From positions 1 through 47,928 of the forward strand of contig CANPYG010000007.1 of the NCBI GenBank assembly GCA_947588205.1: a stretch of DNA of 47,928 bases, in the 5' to 3' direction. The stretch is from an uncultured Acetatifactor sp. GTDB lineage: Bacteria; Bacillota; Clostridia; Lachnospirales; Lachnospiraceae. A program made the position numbers and the translations under genes. This document shows, one piece after another, positions 18,233 to 26,362 of the stretch; position 1 is the stretch's first letter; each line of letters opens with the position of its first letter. The notes beneath the pieces were generated by a model. The model did no database searches. It worked only from the letters and a program-made list of their open reading frames with translations, and had not been told where the DNA came from.

Positions 18233-18592
18233 ATGATGGATTATGTAAATGCATTTTGGGTCGGGGGACTGATCTGCGCCCTTGTACAGATTCTGATGGA
18301 GAAGACAAAGATGATGCCCGGAAGGATCATGGTTCTTCTGGTAGTGCTGGGCGCCTGTATCAGCGCGGTTGGATGGTATGAACCCTTTCAGGAGTATGCC
18401 GGGGCAGGTGCCAGCGTTCCACTGCTGGGATTTGGCAATGTCCTGATGAAGGGGGTCAAGGAGGCAGTGGATGAAAAGGGTCTTCTTGGACTTTTCGCAG
18501 GGGGCTTTAAGGCCGGTGCCGTGGGCAGCGCCTCAGCATTGATCTTTGGGTATCTTGCCAGCCTGGTCTTTAATCCTAAGATGAAAACCTGA
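18233..18592 (+). CDS. spoVAE: Stage V sporulation protein AE
   Basis: A 119-residue membrane protein with three to four helices (about 7-22, 29-47, 60-75, 92-112). The GAGASVPLLGFGNVLMKGVKEAVDEKGLLG segment is the SpoVAE/SpoVAC family signature and corresponds to the GGAGALVPITGF block of SpoVAC. It is the second half of the DPA channel core. AAAGGA lies about 7 bases before ATG 18233; ATG 18236 is equally possible. It is separated from spoVAD by two unrelated genes and a 189-base gap in which I found no convincing promoter. Confidence 0.92.
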   Translation: MMDYVNAFWVGGLICALVQILMEKTKMMPGRIMVLLVVLGACISAVGWYEPFQEYAGAGASVPLLGFGNVLMKGVKEAVDEKGLLGLFAGGFKAGAVGSASALIFGYLASLVFNPKMKT

Positions 18593-18722
18593 ACGGATAA
18601 AATTACAGTATGGATACAAATCTGATGCAATCCGGGGATTAAATAAAGGAACGGCACGAAAATGCATGTCGGATGAAGATAAGGCATAATTTGAAATACG
18701 GAAGATAAGGTGAAGAATTGCT

Positions 18723-21140
18723 ATGATTTTATTTGGAATATTATATGAATTTCTCATTTATCTGGAGATCATTTATCATGTGGGTTGCTTTGGCTTTACA
18801 GGAGGCAACCCTGTGTTCATGTTGGCGCTCCTTTTGATTGTCGCTTCCCTGGAGGCCCTTCTGATCGGCAAAATAAAGGAGAAATGGAAAAAGCGGATCT
18901 TCTGGGTCATTGTCGGCATCGAATATCTGCTGTATGCGGCACAGTTCGTATATATGAGCATTTTCAAGCAGCCTCTGCAGATTGAAATGGCTGTCAAGGG
19001 AGGCGGCGATGCCCTGACCAATTATTGGCGCGAGGCCCTGACAGGCATTATGGAGGCGATGCCTTTCCTGGTACTCATGGCGGCTCCTCTTATCGTCATA
19101 GCGGTGCTTCTGTACCGGAAGCGATTGCATTTCCCGGATTACCATAACCTGCAGGTGCTGCGCATGACCGTGGCTGCCGGAATGGGGCTCATTGCGTCTG
19201 TAGTGTTTCTGATGATTGGCAAATACATAGGCGCTGGTTATTATGAGGAATACACGGAGTTTTTTGATCCCCTGACCGTGACGCGGGAATTGGGGGTCGT
19301 ATCCCTGGTGCAGCGGGATGCGGCGATGAACCTTGAAAGCCTTGCCGGAAGCATTTGGGACCAACTGACGAGAAGCGATTCCAAGGGAACCGGAAAGACT
19401 GGGGATCTGGCGGCTGAAAACCAGCCGGGTCAGGCAGGCGTCCTCAGTCCCTCTACGGAACCGTCGGATTTAACCGGGGAAGAAGTACCTGATGAAACTC
19501 AGGCTACGGAACCATCAGGCGGGGAAGAGACGGAGCCTGCGGAGACGCAGGAGACCCAGGAGCCGGAAGAGAAGCCCCTGGATACTTCTCCCCACGAGTT
19601 CCCCATTGACTGGGAAAAGCTGGCGGCGGAAGCGGATAATAAGGAGGAAAAGTGGCTGGCGGAATATATGCCGTCGCAGACTCCAACCAAAAAGAATGAA
19701 TATACAGGTTTGTTTGAGGGGTATAATCTTATCTTCCTGACGGCGGAAGGTTTCAGCCCCTATGCGGTCCGGGAGGATATCACCCCCACGCTGTACCATC
19801 TGACGCATTCGGGGTTTGTGTTTACCAACTATTATGTGCCTTTGTGGTCCACCAGCACCAGCGACGGGGAGTATGTGAACCTGACAGGTCTGGTTCCCGA
19901 CGGACAGCACAGTATGCGGAAAAGCGGCGCCAATGATATGGCGTTTTCACTCCCGAGGTTTTTCGCGCGCAGGGGAGTGGGGAGTATGGCTTATCATGAT
20001 AATACCATGGATTACTACAGCAGGAATATAAGCCATAACAATCTTGGATATATTTTTAAGGCGTCCAAGCTGGGCAAGCTGAGCCGGGAGGAATGGGGCC
20101 AATATCTTTTCCCGTTGGAACACAGTACCTGGCCGAGCTCTGATCTTGAGATGATGCAGAGCACCATGCCGGAATGGGTGACCCAGGAAAGCTTTAATAT
20201 CTATTACATGACGGTTTCCGGCCACATGAATTATAGCTTTACCGGGAACTATATGTCTTCCAAGAACCGGGATGCGGTCGCCGGGCTGGATATGTCGGAA
20301 AATGCCAGGGCGTATATCGCCTGTCATGTCGAGGTGGATAAGGCGCTGGAATACCTGCTCGAACAGCTAAAGGCGGCTGGGCAGCTTGAAAAGACTGTCA
20401 TCTGCATGAGCGCGGACCATTATCCCTATGCCATGGAGCAGTCCCAGCTGGATGAGCTGGCAGGGAAAAGAATCGCGGAGAATCTGGATATTTACCGCAA
20501 TAATCTGATATTATGGCATGTGGGCATGGAGGATGAGCCAATCATTGTCGATAAGGTCTGCGGAGCGATGGATCTGCTGCCTACCCTGTTGAACCTCTTC
20601 GGCTTTGAATATGATTCCCGCCTGTTTGCAGGAAAGGATATTTTTTCCGATGAGGAAGGAATGGTGATCTTCAAGGACCGGAGCTTTATTACCGATAACG
20701 TCATTTATGACCGCACCAATAAAAAGACGGTTTGGAGGATGGACCTGGAGGAAGCCGGAATCATTACCAATGATATCGCGGGGTATGTGGACGAACGCGG
20801 GGTCGCCGGGATTTATGCGGATTATGAAGCGGCGCACGGCGTGACTGCAGACGGAAGCATTTTAAGGATTCCCAGCAATAAAAAGCAGCTGGATACGGAG
20901 GAAGCCCGTGACCAGTATTTAGAAGAAAGTCAGCAGGATATGAAGAACAGATGGCAGTTCAGTGCAGACATCCTGCGTAACGATTATTATCATGCCATCA
21001 TGGGCGCGCTTCCGGAGGAATACCAGAACAGCGGCTATAATCCTGCCATAGACTGGATACCGGCAGAGCTTCCTCCCGCCGATGAAGGCGCCGGGGCTTC
21101 CCAGGAAGGCGGTATGGAGGATTCTCCGGTCAGCCCATAG
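18723..21140 (+). CDS. LTA-synthase-family membrane sulfatase-like phosphotransferase
   Basis: An 805-residue protein with four to five N-terminal membrane helices (first ~180 residues), an acidic Thr/Glu/Pro-rich linker (about 220-300), and an extracytoplasmic alkaline-phosphatase/sulfatase domain. Key residues line up with lipoteichoic acid synthase: metal ligand Glu342 in LTAEGFS, probable nucleophile Thr379 in TSTSDGE, and Asp565-His566 in SADHYP. LTA-synthase enzymes polymerise or transfer glycerol-phosphate from phosphatidylglycerol to cell-surface acceptors. The long linker and large size set it apart from classical LtaS (about 650 residues), so the true acceptor is uncertain. It starts 130 bases after spoVAE. 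Confidence 0.87.
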   Translation: MILFGILYEFLIYLEIIYHVGCFGFTGGNPVFMLALLLIVASLEALLIGKIKEKWKKRIFWVIVGIEYLLYAAQFVYMSIFKQPLQIEMAVKGGGDALTNYWREALTGIMEAMPFLVLMAAPLIVIAVLLYRKRLHFPDYHNLQVLRMTVAAGMGLIASVVFLMIGKYIGAGYYEEYTEFFDPLTVTRELGVVSLVQRDAAMNLESLAGSIWDQLTRSDSKGTGKTGDLAAENQPGQAGVLSPSTEPSDLTGEEVPDETQATEPSGGEETEPAETQETQEPEEKPLDTSPHEFPIDWEKLAAEADNKEEKWLAEYMPSQTPTKKNEYTGLFEGYNLIFLTAEGFSPYAVREDITPTLYHLTHSGFVFTNYYVPLWSTSTSDGEYVNLTGLVPDGQHSMRKSGANDMAFSLPRFFARRGVGSMAYHDNTMDYYSRNISHNNLGYIFKASKLGKLSREEWGQYLFPLEHSTWPSSDLEMMQSTMPEWVTQESFNIYYMTVSGHMNYSFTGNYMSSKNRDAVAGLDMSENARAYIACHVEVDKALEYLLEQLKAAGQLEKTVICMSADHYPYAMEQSQLDELAGKRIAENLDIYRNNLILWHVGMEDEPIIVDKVCGAMDLLPTLLNLFGFEYDSRLFAGKDIFSDEEGMVIFKDRSFITDNVIYDRTNKKTVWRMDLEEAGIITNDIAGYVDERGVAGIYADYEAAHGVTADGSILRIPSNKKQLDTEEARDQYLEESQQDMKNRWQFSADILRNDYYHAIMGALPEEYQNSGYNPAIDWIPAELPPADEGAGASQEGGMEDSPVSP

Positions 21141-21171
21141 TCAGTAGGGCGCCCGGACGAACCCTGAGAAT

Positions 21172-21675
21172 CTATAAAATTTCAGTGGCTATGCCTTTTT
21201 GTGTAAGATAAGCGGATAATGTCCTGTCCCATATCTGATCAGGTTCTTTTGAGAGAAGAAAGGTCCTGGCGGCGGTTCCGGTGGTCAGGACTGCTTTGGC
21301 GCCGTCGTATCTGATCGTGAGCACCAGGGCGCTTATCTGTGACGGGTCGATATCGCTGCTTTCCCGTTTCAGCAGCTTTTCCGCCAGCTCAGGCTTTAAA
21401 TGTAATACGAATTTAAAAGAAAGGGGTGTGCGCCTGCCTTTCATGAGGTGAAAGCACAGCCCTTTCAGATTACTCCAGGGCGTAAAGGCATAGTCCGGCG
21501 CCTGACCGGACTGGATATCCTCCTCCGAGTAAAATTCCCTATTCAGATGACCGTCGATTGTCACAGTATTTGCGGCGACAATGCTTGCTTCCTCCAATAA
21601 AAAAATATCAAAGGCGTCTCCCGCCAGAAGCTGGCCCATAAATTGTTTCATGGATGAAATCCGTAATGCGATCAT
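21172..21675 (-). CDS. DUF5721-family protein
   Basis: A 167-residue protein that I place in DUF5721 from MIALRISSMKQFMGQLLAGDAFDIFLLEEA and the following TVTIDGHLNREFYSEED; the family is typical of Lachnospiraceae and has no assigned function. The TPWSNLKGLCFHLMKGRRTPLSFKFV segment is also conserved. No signal peptide or membrane helix. ATG at 21675 (minus strand) is preferred, with AGGA about 8 bases upstream; a longer open frame to 21849 has no good start. It converges on the LTA-synthase-like gene with only 31 bases between stops. Confidence 0.78.
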   Translation of the reverse strand: MIALRISSMKQFMGQLLAGDAFDIFLLEEASIVAANTVTIDGHLNREFYSEEDIQSGQAPDYAFTPWSNLKGLCFHLMKGRRTPLSFKFVLHLKPELAEKLLKRESSDIDPSQISALVLTIRYDGAKAVLTTGTAARTFLLSKEPDQIWDRTLSAYLTQKGIATEIL

Positions 21676-21795
21676 AGTTTGGGTTCCTGTTCTTTCTTTG
21701 TTAAATGAATTCGGAAAATAAACATTCGGTGAAGGTGACCATCCTGCAGCTATTGTAACAGCTGCTGCGAAGAAAAGCAACGGAATTTTCCTCCC

Positions 21796-21824
21796 TTGAC
21801 AGGAGGATTCCCCTGGAATAATAT
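21796..21824 (+). promoter_or_regulatory. Strong vegetative promoter for the GNAT gene
   Basis: TTGACA (21796-21801), 17 bases, TAATAT (21819-21824): exact -35 consensus, correct spacing. The transcript would start near 21831 and carry a leader of about 110 bases containing three tandem repeats. Confidence 0.75.
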
Positions 21825-21867
21825 AGATATGTGATCGGGAAACACCCACCCGGATATAAACTGTTTT

Positions 21868-21920
21868 GAATTATTTAATACATCGAATTGTTTAGTACAT
21901 TCGGATTATTTAATACATGG
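21868..21920 (+). repeat. Three tandem 17/18-bp repeats in the GNAT leader
   Basis: Copies at 21868-21884, 21885-21902 and 21903-21920 share the consensus GAATTRTTTARTACATYS. They lie between the promoter and the start codon, so they are in the untranslated leader and could be binding sites at DNA or RNA level, or simple slippage products. Confidence 0.8.
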
Positions 21921-21941
21921 ATATAGGAAGGAAAGAAGAGC

Positions 21942-22412
21942 ATGGATATCAGAAGGGCCAGGGCAAAGGATCTGGAAGGAATCAATCATCTGCTTCGGCA
22001 GGTGCTGATGGTACACCATTTCGGCAGGCCGGATCTGTTCAAGCCGGATGTGAAGAAGTATACGGACGAACAGCTGCTGGAAATGTTTCAGGACAACAGC
22101 AGGCCGATTTTTGTGGGAACGGATGAAGAAGGGCGTATCCTGGGATATGCATTCTGCGTGATACAGCAACATCCCGACGACAATGTCCTGACGGATATAA
22201 AGACCTTGTATATCGATGACCTTTGTGTTGACGAGCAGCTTCGCAGGCAGCATATCGGCAGGCAGATTTACGAGTATGTGCTGGATTATGCCAGAAGCTG
22301 CGGATGCTATAATGTCACCCTCAACGCCTGGAACTGTAACCCGCCCGCCATGGCCTTTTATGAAAGGCTGGGCATGAAGCCCTATAAAGTAGGAATGGAG
22401 ACTATTTTATAG
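21942..22412 (+). CDS. GNAT-family N-acetyltransferase
   Basis: A 156-residue single-domain acetyltransferase. After MDIRRARAKDLEGINHLL, the acetyl-CoA binding motif A appears as LYIDDLCVDEQLRRQHIGRQIYEYV (about 88-112), and the C-terminal LNAWNCNPPAMAFYERLGM is the usual motif B. The substrate, a small molecule or protein N-terminus, cannot be told. AGGAAGGAAAGAAGAG gives a strong ribosome binding site before ATG 21942. The 3' end overlaps the convergent DUF1294 gene by 31 bases. Confidence 0.88.
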   Translation: MDIRRARAKDLEGINHLLRQVLMVHHFGRPDLFKPDVKKYTDEQLLEMFQDNSRPIFVGTDEEGRILGYAFCVIQQHPDDNVLTDIKTLYIDDLCVDEQLRRQHIGRQIYEYVLDYARSCGCYNVTLNAWNCNPPAMAFYERLGMKPYKVGMETIL

Positions 22413-22675
22413 ACCCAGATTCCGATGATAATCTGAAGAATGAGGATGAGGGGCATTCCCCAGACAAAGTACCAGTGCTTTGTTTTATGGTGGAAAACGC
22501 GCATCCCCAGGATAGAACCGATGCTTCCTCCGATCAGGGCATATAAAAAAAGAGTGGTCTCCGGGATGCGCCATGCACCCCGGACGGCCCTTTTTTTATC
22601 GATGCCCATGATGGAAAAGCCCAGGATATTAACAGCCCCCAGGTAGAGGAAGGGCAGTGCCTTGAGTAATTCCAT
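22382..22675 (-). CDS. DUF1294 small membrane protein
   Basis: A 97-residue integral membrane protein with three helices (about 8-25, 41-58, 70-92). The pattern MGIDKKRAVRGAWRIPE after the first helix, then LFLYALIGGSIGSILGMRVFHHKTKHWYF, is the DUF1294 signature. The function of the family is unknown. It runs against the GNAT gene, overlapping its last 31 bases, and it starts 89 bases after the end of argG on the same strand, so argG read-through may express it. Confidence 0.88.
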   Translation of the reverse strand: MELLKALPFLYLGAVNILGFSIMGIDKKRAVRGAWRIPETTLFLYALIGGSIGSILGMRVFHHKTKHWYFVWGMPLILILQIIIGIWVYKIVSIPTL

Positions 22676-22763
22676 GTCAACTTCTCCTAATTTTGTACTG
22701 TGGTCATTTCCCTGTCCGGGAGCGTTGAACCTCCCTGACCTGGCGGCGGAGATCAGGAACAGG

Positions 22764-23990
22764 TCATGCTTCCTGTTCTTTTGCCGCCTCCTGCATCTTC
22801 ATGGCGCGTACCTTGCAGGAGAGTCCGAAGAGGTTGATGAAGCCCTCCGCGTCGTGGTGGTCGTACAGGTCGCCCGTTGTGAAGGAAGCGATCTTCTCAT
22901 TGTACAGGGAATAGGGGGAGGTAGTTCCTGCCTTGATGATATTGCCCTTGTAGAGCTTGAACCTCACCTCACCGGTTACATATTCCTGTGTCTTTTCAAT
23001 GAATGCCTGTTCTGCCTCGCGCAGCGGGGTGAACCATTTGCCCTCATAAACAAGGCTCGCGAAGCGGCTGCCCATTTCCTTTTTCAGGGCGTAGGTATCG
23101 CGGTCCAGGATCAGCTCCTCCAGCTGTTGGTGCGCCTCCATGAGAATGGTTCCTCCGGGGGTCTCATAGACGCCGCGGGACTTCATGCCCACCACGCGGT
23201 TCTCCACAATGTCAATGATCCCGATGCCGTGCTTGCCGCCCAGCTCGTTTAATTTATGGATGATGTCGGATACCTTCATCTTTTCCCCGTTGATGGAAAC
23301 GGGGATACCCTTTTCAAAGGTCATGGTCACATATTCGCTTTCGTCGGGAGCCTTCTGCGGGGGCGTGGATAATACCAGAAGATGCTCGTAGTTGGGCTCG
23401 TTGGCCGGATCCTCCAGTTCCAGGCCCTCATGGCTGATATGCCAGATATTGCGGTCGCGGCTGTAGGAAGAATCCGCGGAGAAAGGCAGATGAATGCCGT
23501 GCGCCTTGCAGTATGCAATCTCCGATTCACGGGAATCCATGGTCCACTTATCGTTTCTCCAGGCGGCGATAATCCTGATATCGGGGGCCAGGGCCTTGAT
23601 GCCCAGCTCAAAACGGATCTGGTCGTTGCCCTTGCCGGTTGCGCCATGGCAGATGGCGACAGCCCCTTCCTTCCGCGCGATTTCCACCAGCTTCTTCGCG
23701 ATCAGGGGTCTTGCCATGGAAGTTCCCAGCAGATATTTGTTCTCATAGACGGCGCCCGCCTGTACGCAGGGCACAATATACTCATCGCAGAATTCGTCGA
23801 TCACGTTTAAAACATAAAGCTTCTCGGCGCCGCAGAACTTTGCGCGCTCCTCCAGGCCGTCCAGCTCTTCTGCCTGACCGCAGTCAACGCAGACGCAGAT
23901 CACTTCATAATCAAAATTTTCCTTCAGCCAGGGAATGATGGCGGTGGTGTCCAGACCGCCGGAATATGCCAGTACAACCTTTTCCTTCAT
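22764..23990 (-). CDS. argG: Argininosuccinate synthase
   Basis: A 408-residue ATP-dependent ligase that joins citrulline and aspartate, the penultimate step of arginine synthesis. The P-loop-like PP motif AYSGGLDT is at residues 8-15, followed by the ICVCVDCGQ, the [12 protein letters not shown] and the [10 protein letters not shown] blocks. ATG 23990 (minus strand) is chosen because GGAGG lies 8 bases upstream; an upstream in-frame ATG at 24020 is less likely. Its own promoter is at 24066-24094. It is transcribed away from the argC-J-B-D genes about 2.4 kb to the right; argH was not found in the window. Confidence 0.97.
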   Translation of the reverse strand: MKEKVVLAYSGGLDTTAIIPWLKENFDYEVICVCVDCGQAEELDGLEERAKFCGAEKLYVLNVIDEFCDEYIVPCVQAGAVYENKYLLGTSMARPLIAKKLVEIARKEGAVAICHGATGKGNDQIRFELGIKALAPDIRIIAAWRNDKWTMDSRESEIAYCKAHGIHLPFSADSSYSRDRNIWHISHEGLELEDPANEPNYEHLLVLSTPPQKAPDESEYVTMTFEKGIPVSINGEKMKVSDIIHKLNELGGKHGIGIIDIVENRVVGMKSRGVYETPGGTILMEAHQQLEELILDRDTYALKKEMGSRFASLVYEGKWFTPLREAEQAFIEKTQEYVTGEVRFKLYKGNIIKAGTTSPYSLYNEKIASFTTGDLYDHHDAEGFINLFGLSCKVRAMKMQEAAKEQEA

Positions 23991-24035
23991 ATGTAATGCC
24001 TCCGTTTGTCTTTTTTTCATATATTTCAGATTTCC

Positions 24036-24056
24036 CCAAAGCCCGGCGGGCTTTGG
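24036..24056 (-). promoter_or_regulatory. Perfect hairpin at the 5' end of the argG transcript
   Basis: CCAAAGCCC GGC GGGCTTTGG, a 9-bp stem with a 3-base loop. It begins about 3 bases after the expected argG start of transcription (near 24059) and is not followed by Ts on that strand, so it is a leader hairpin or a DNA operator and not a terminator. Confidence 0.6.
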
Positions 24057-24065
24057 TCTTTAAAC

Positions 24066-24094
24066 ACTATACAACAAAAGGGGAGGGAATGCAA
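24066..24094 (-). promoter_or_regulatory. argG promoter
   Basis: On the minus strand TTGCAT (24094-24089), 17 bases, TATAGT (24071-24066). Spacing is exact and the match is 4 of 6 and 5 of 6. It is about 76 bases before the argG start. Confidence 0.65.
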
Positions 24095-24156
24095 GCCGTA
24101 ATATTTTACCGTCCTGTCCCATTTTGCCGTTTTTGTTTAAGATTTGTTTATATTTG

Positions 24157-24185
24157 TTGTGAATCCCCTTTTTTTATGTTAAAAT
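24157..24185 (+). promoter_or_regulatory. Promoter of the proton-motor pair (and perhaps argC)
   Basis: TTGTGA (24157-24162), 17 bases, TAAAAT (24180-24185), about 50 bases before ATG 24235. It is divergent from the argG promoter with 63 bases between the two -35 elements. Confidence 0.6.
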
Positions 24186-24234
24186 AGGATTGTTACAGAA
24201 AATGGTCATTGTTTTATGATACGGGAGGCTGGTT

Positions 24235-25395
24235 ATGAGAAATAAGCTGTATTTGTTTTTGTTTCCCCTGTACCTGCTGGTGCTGGGATTTATTCTGTAT
24301 ATTAACGGCGCCTTTACGGGCGATGTTACGTCCTTAAGCAATTTGTTGATCAATGTGGGTTTCCTGGTGATCATCGGCATTCTCTTTATTATTTCCGCAG
24401 TCAATTTCGTGCGCCTGAACTGCTGCAGCGACGCGCTGGTGGCCGCAACGGAGAAGATATGGGAGGAACGCAAGACCAATGAAGGCCCTCTCTGGAAGCT
24501 TTATCAGAGGCGGGAAGGGGTCTTCCAGAATGAGGATCTGGATGAAGCCTTCTTGAAATATCAGAAAAGGATGGAGAACTTCCGCACAAAACGGGGACTG
24601 TCCCAGACCTGCGATCTGGAGGAATATATCAATGAGGACCTGCTGGACAGAGTGGTGTCTTCTCATTATAATTCGGCTGTTTCAGGAACGCTGACCGGTC
24701 TGGGCATCCTGGGCACCTTCCTGGGATTATCCATGGGCTTAAGCTCTTTCCGGGGAAATGATATTTATACGATCTCGGATAATGTCGGTCCTTTGCTGGA
24801 GGGTATGAAGGTGGCGTTCCACACCTCGGTGTACGGTATTTTCTTCTCCCTCATCTTTAATTTTATCTATCGCGGCATCATGGCGGACGCATATGGAAAG
24901 CTAAGGGATTTCCTGGATACCTACAGGGAACAGGTGGCGCCTGTTGTGGAAAACGCCGACGAGAATACGAAGGCAATGCTTATCTATCAGGCTAATATGG
25001 CGAATTCCATGAAGCAGATTCAGGAGCTGCTTCGGGGGAACGCGGCAGAGCAGTCTTATGCCCTGGAACGGATCGTGAATCAATTCCTGTCCCAGATGGC
25101 TCAGACGATGGGCGCGGATTTTGAAAAGCTTGGCCGTTCCATCAATTATGCCTGTAAGACCCAGGAAAGAAGTTTGCAGAGCTATCAGGGGATGGAGGAA
25201 GTCACAAGGCAGCTTCAGGAGGCCAATCAGAATATCTTAAAGAGTATGGAGCATTTTCTGGCGAGACAGGAGGATTTGGCCAAAAAGCTTGAGGAACAGT
25301 CCGGGCGTGTGGATGAGATCAGCAGATTTTTGAATGATGAGGTCGCCAACCAGTTGTATACTTTTAATCAAATGAGGGATATTTATGAGAAATAA
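24235..25395 (+). CDS. MotA/TolQ/ExbB-family proton-channel protein with coiled-coil tail (ZorA-like)
   Basis: A 386-residue membrane protein. Helices are at about 4-24, 36-57, 148-168 and 187-212; the last two flank the MotA-type AVSGTLTGLGILGTFLGLSMGLSSF and MKVAFHTSVYGIFFSLIFNF, the pore-forming part of the family. A cytoplasmic loop of ~90 residues lies between helices 2 and 3, and residues ~215-386 form a long helical, Gln/Glu-rich tail. This plan is that of ZorA, the stator of the Zorya phage-defence motor, but with a shorter tail. GGGAGG lies 6 bases before ATG 24235. It overlaps the MotB-like gene by 11 bases. No flagellar, Tol or zorC/D/E genes are near. Confidence 0.85.
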   Translation: MRNKLYLFLFPLYLLVLGFILYINGAFTGDVTSLSNLLINVGFLVIIGILFIISAVNFVRLNCCSDALVAATEKIWEERKTNEGPLWKLYQRREGVFQNEDLDEAFLKYQKRMENFRTKRGLSQTCDLEEYINEDLLDRVVSSHYNSAVSGTLTGLGILGTFLGLSMGLSSFRGNDIYTISDNVGPLLEGMKVAFHTSVYGIFFSLIFNFIYRGIMADAYGKLRDFLDTYREQVAPVVENADENTKAMLIYQANMANSMKQIQELLRGNAAEQSYALERIVNQFLSQMAQTMGADFEKLGRSINYACKTQERSLQSYQGMEEVTRQLQEANQNILKSMEHFLARQEDLAKKLEEQSGRVDEISRFLNDEVANQLYTFNQMRDIYEK

Positions 25396-26326
25396 TCAAA
25401 AGAGAAGAGCTGCCTTTGAGGAACCCAGCTATTGGCAATCCTTTTCGGATATGATGTCCGCGCTTACCCTGATCTTTATTTTGATCATTGCCATCACCCT
25501 GGCAATCTACAGGCAGAAGACGACGGATTTAGAGCGCACGCAGGTGGAACTGAATGCCGCCCAGCAGGATCTGGAGCAGGCGAAGGAGAATCTGGAGCAG
25601 TCACGGCTGGAGATTGAGGCCTCAAACAAGGAGCTGGAGCAATCCCTGGCAGAGCTGCAGGCGGCATACCAACAGGCCGCGATGACACAGGAGGAATTGA
25701 ATACGGCTTATCAGCAGATCGCAGATGCGCAGGCTAATCTGGAAAATGCCCAGAAGGAACTGGCGGATACAAAAAGCGAGCTGCAGGATATCGTTGGTAT
25801 CCGCACCGATATTATCGGTGAGCTCCAGGAACGCTTTAATAACTCTACGATGAAGGTGGACCCGCAGACCGGTTCCATTACCTTTTCCGCCGATGTGCTG
25901 TTTTCTTTTAACAGCTATGATATCTCCAGGCAGACCCAGGAGATATTGAAGGAAGTGATCCCAATGTACCTGGAGGTGCTGCTCCAGGATAATTACGTTC
26001 CCTACATAGCGGAGATCATCATTGAAGGTCATACCGATACCGTTTCGGATTACCAGACTAATATGGTGCTTTCCTTCAACCGGGCGAATTCAGTCGCAAA
26101 GTTTTGTATGAATCCTGCCAATGGGTTATCGGAGGAAAAAATAGAGCTGCTGAGGTGCCTGCTTACAGTAAACGGCCGTTCCTTCAGCAATCCCGTTTAT
26201 GATGAGGAAACAGGGGAGGTTGATCCGGAGGCGTCCAGACGCGTGGAGATCAAGTTCCGGCTGAAGGAAGACGAGATGATCGAACGAATTGCCGAGGTCC
26301 TGGGGCAGGAGCCGCAGACAGAGTAA
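25385..26326 (+). CDS. MotB/OmpA-domain partner protein (ZorB-like)
   Basis: A 313-residue single-pass protein. The N-terminal YWQSFSDMMSALTLIFILIIAI places Asp22 where MotB has its proton-carrying aspartate. Residues ~45-140 are a heptad-rich coiled coil (repeated Glu-Gln-Leu), and ~165-300 are an OmpA-like peptidoglycan-binding domain with ITFSADVLFSFNSYDIS and the hallmark IIEGHTD, then FNRANSVAKF and ASRRVEIKF. It should anchor a five-to-two type motor complex to the wall. Its start overlaps the MotA-like gene by 11 bases, which implies matched expression. argC follows after only 36 bases without a terminator. Confidence 0.86.
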   Translation: MRNNQKRRAAFEEPSYWQSFSDMMSALTLIFILIIAITLAIYRQKTTDLERTQVELNAAQQDLEQAKENLEQSRLEIEASNKELEQSLAELQAAYQQAAMTQEELNTAYQQIADAQANLENAQKELADTKSELQDIVGIRTDIIGELQERFNNSTMKVDPQTGSITFSADVLFSFNSYDISRQTQEILKEVIPMYLEVLLQDNYVPYIAEIIIEGHTDTVSDYQTNMVLSFNRANSVAKFCMNPANGLSEEKIELLRCLLTVNGRSFSNPVYDEETGEVDPEASRRVEIKFRLKEDEMIERIAEVLGQEPQTE

Positions 26327-26362
26327 TCTTGAAAAAACTGTAAAGAGAGAACGGAGGAAAAC

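Noticed and set aside
22747..22774. Inverted repeat GAACAGG/CCTGTTC at the argG stop as terminator
   Set aside because: No T run follows on the argG strand and one arm is within the coding sequence.
24235..26326. Complete Zorya defence system
   Set aside because: Only ZorA/B-like components are present; the following genes are arginine enzymes, with no ZorC, ZorD or ZorE.
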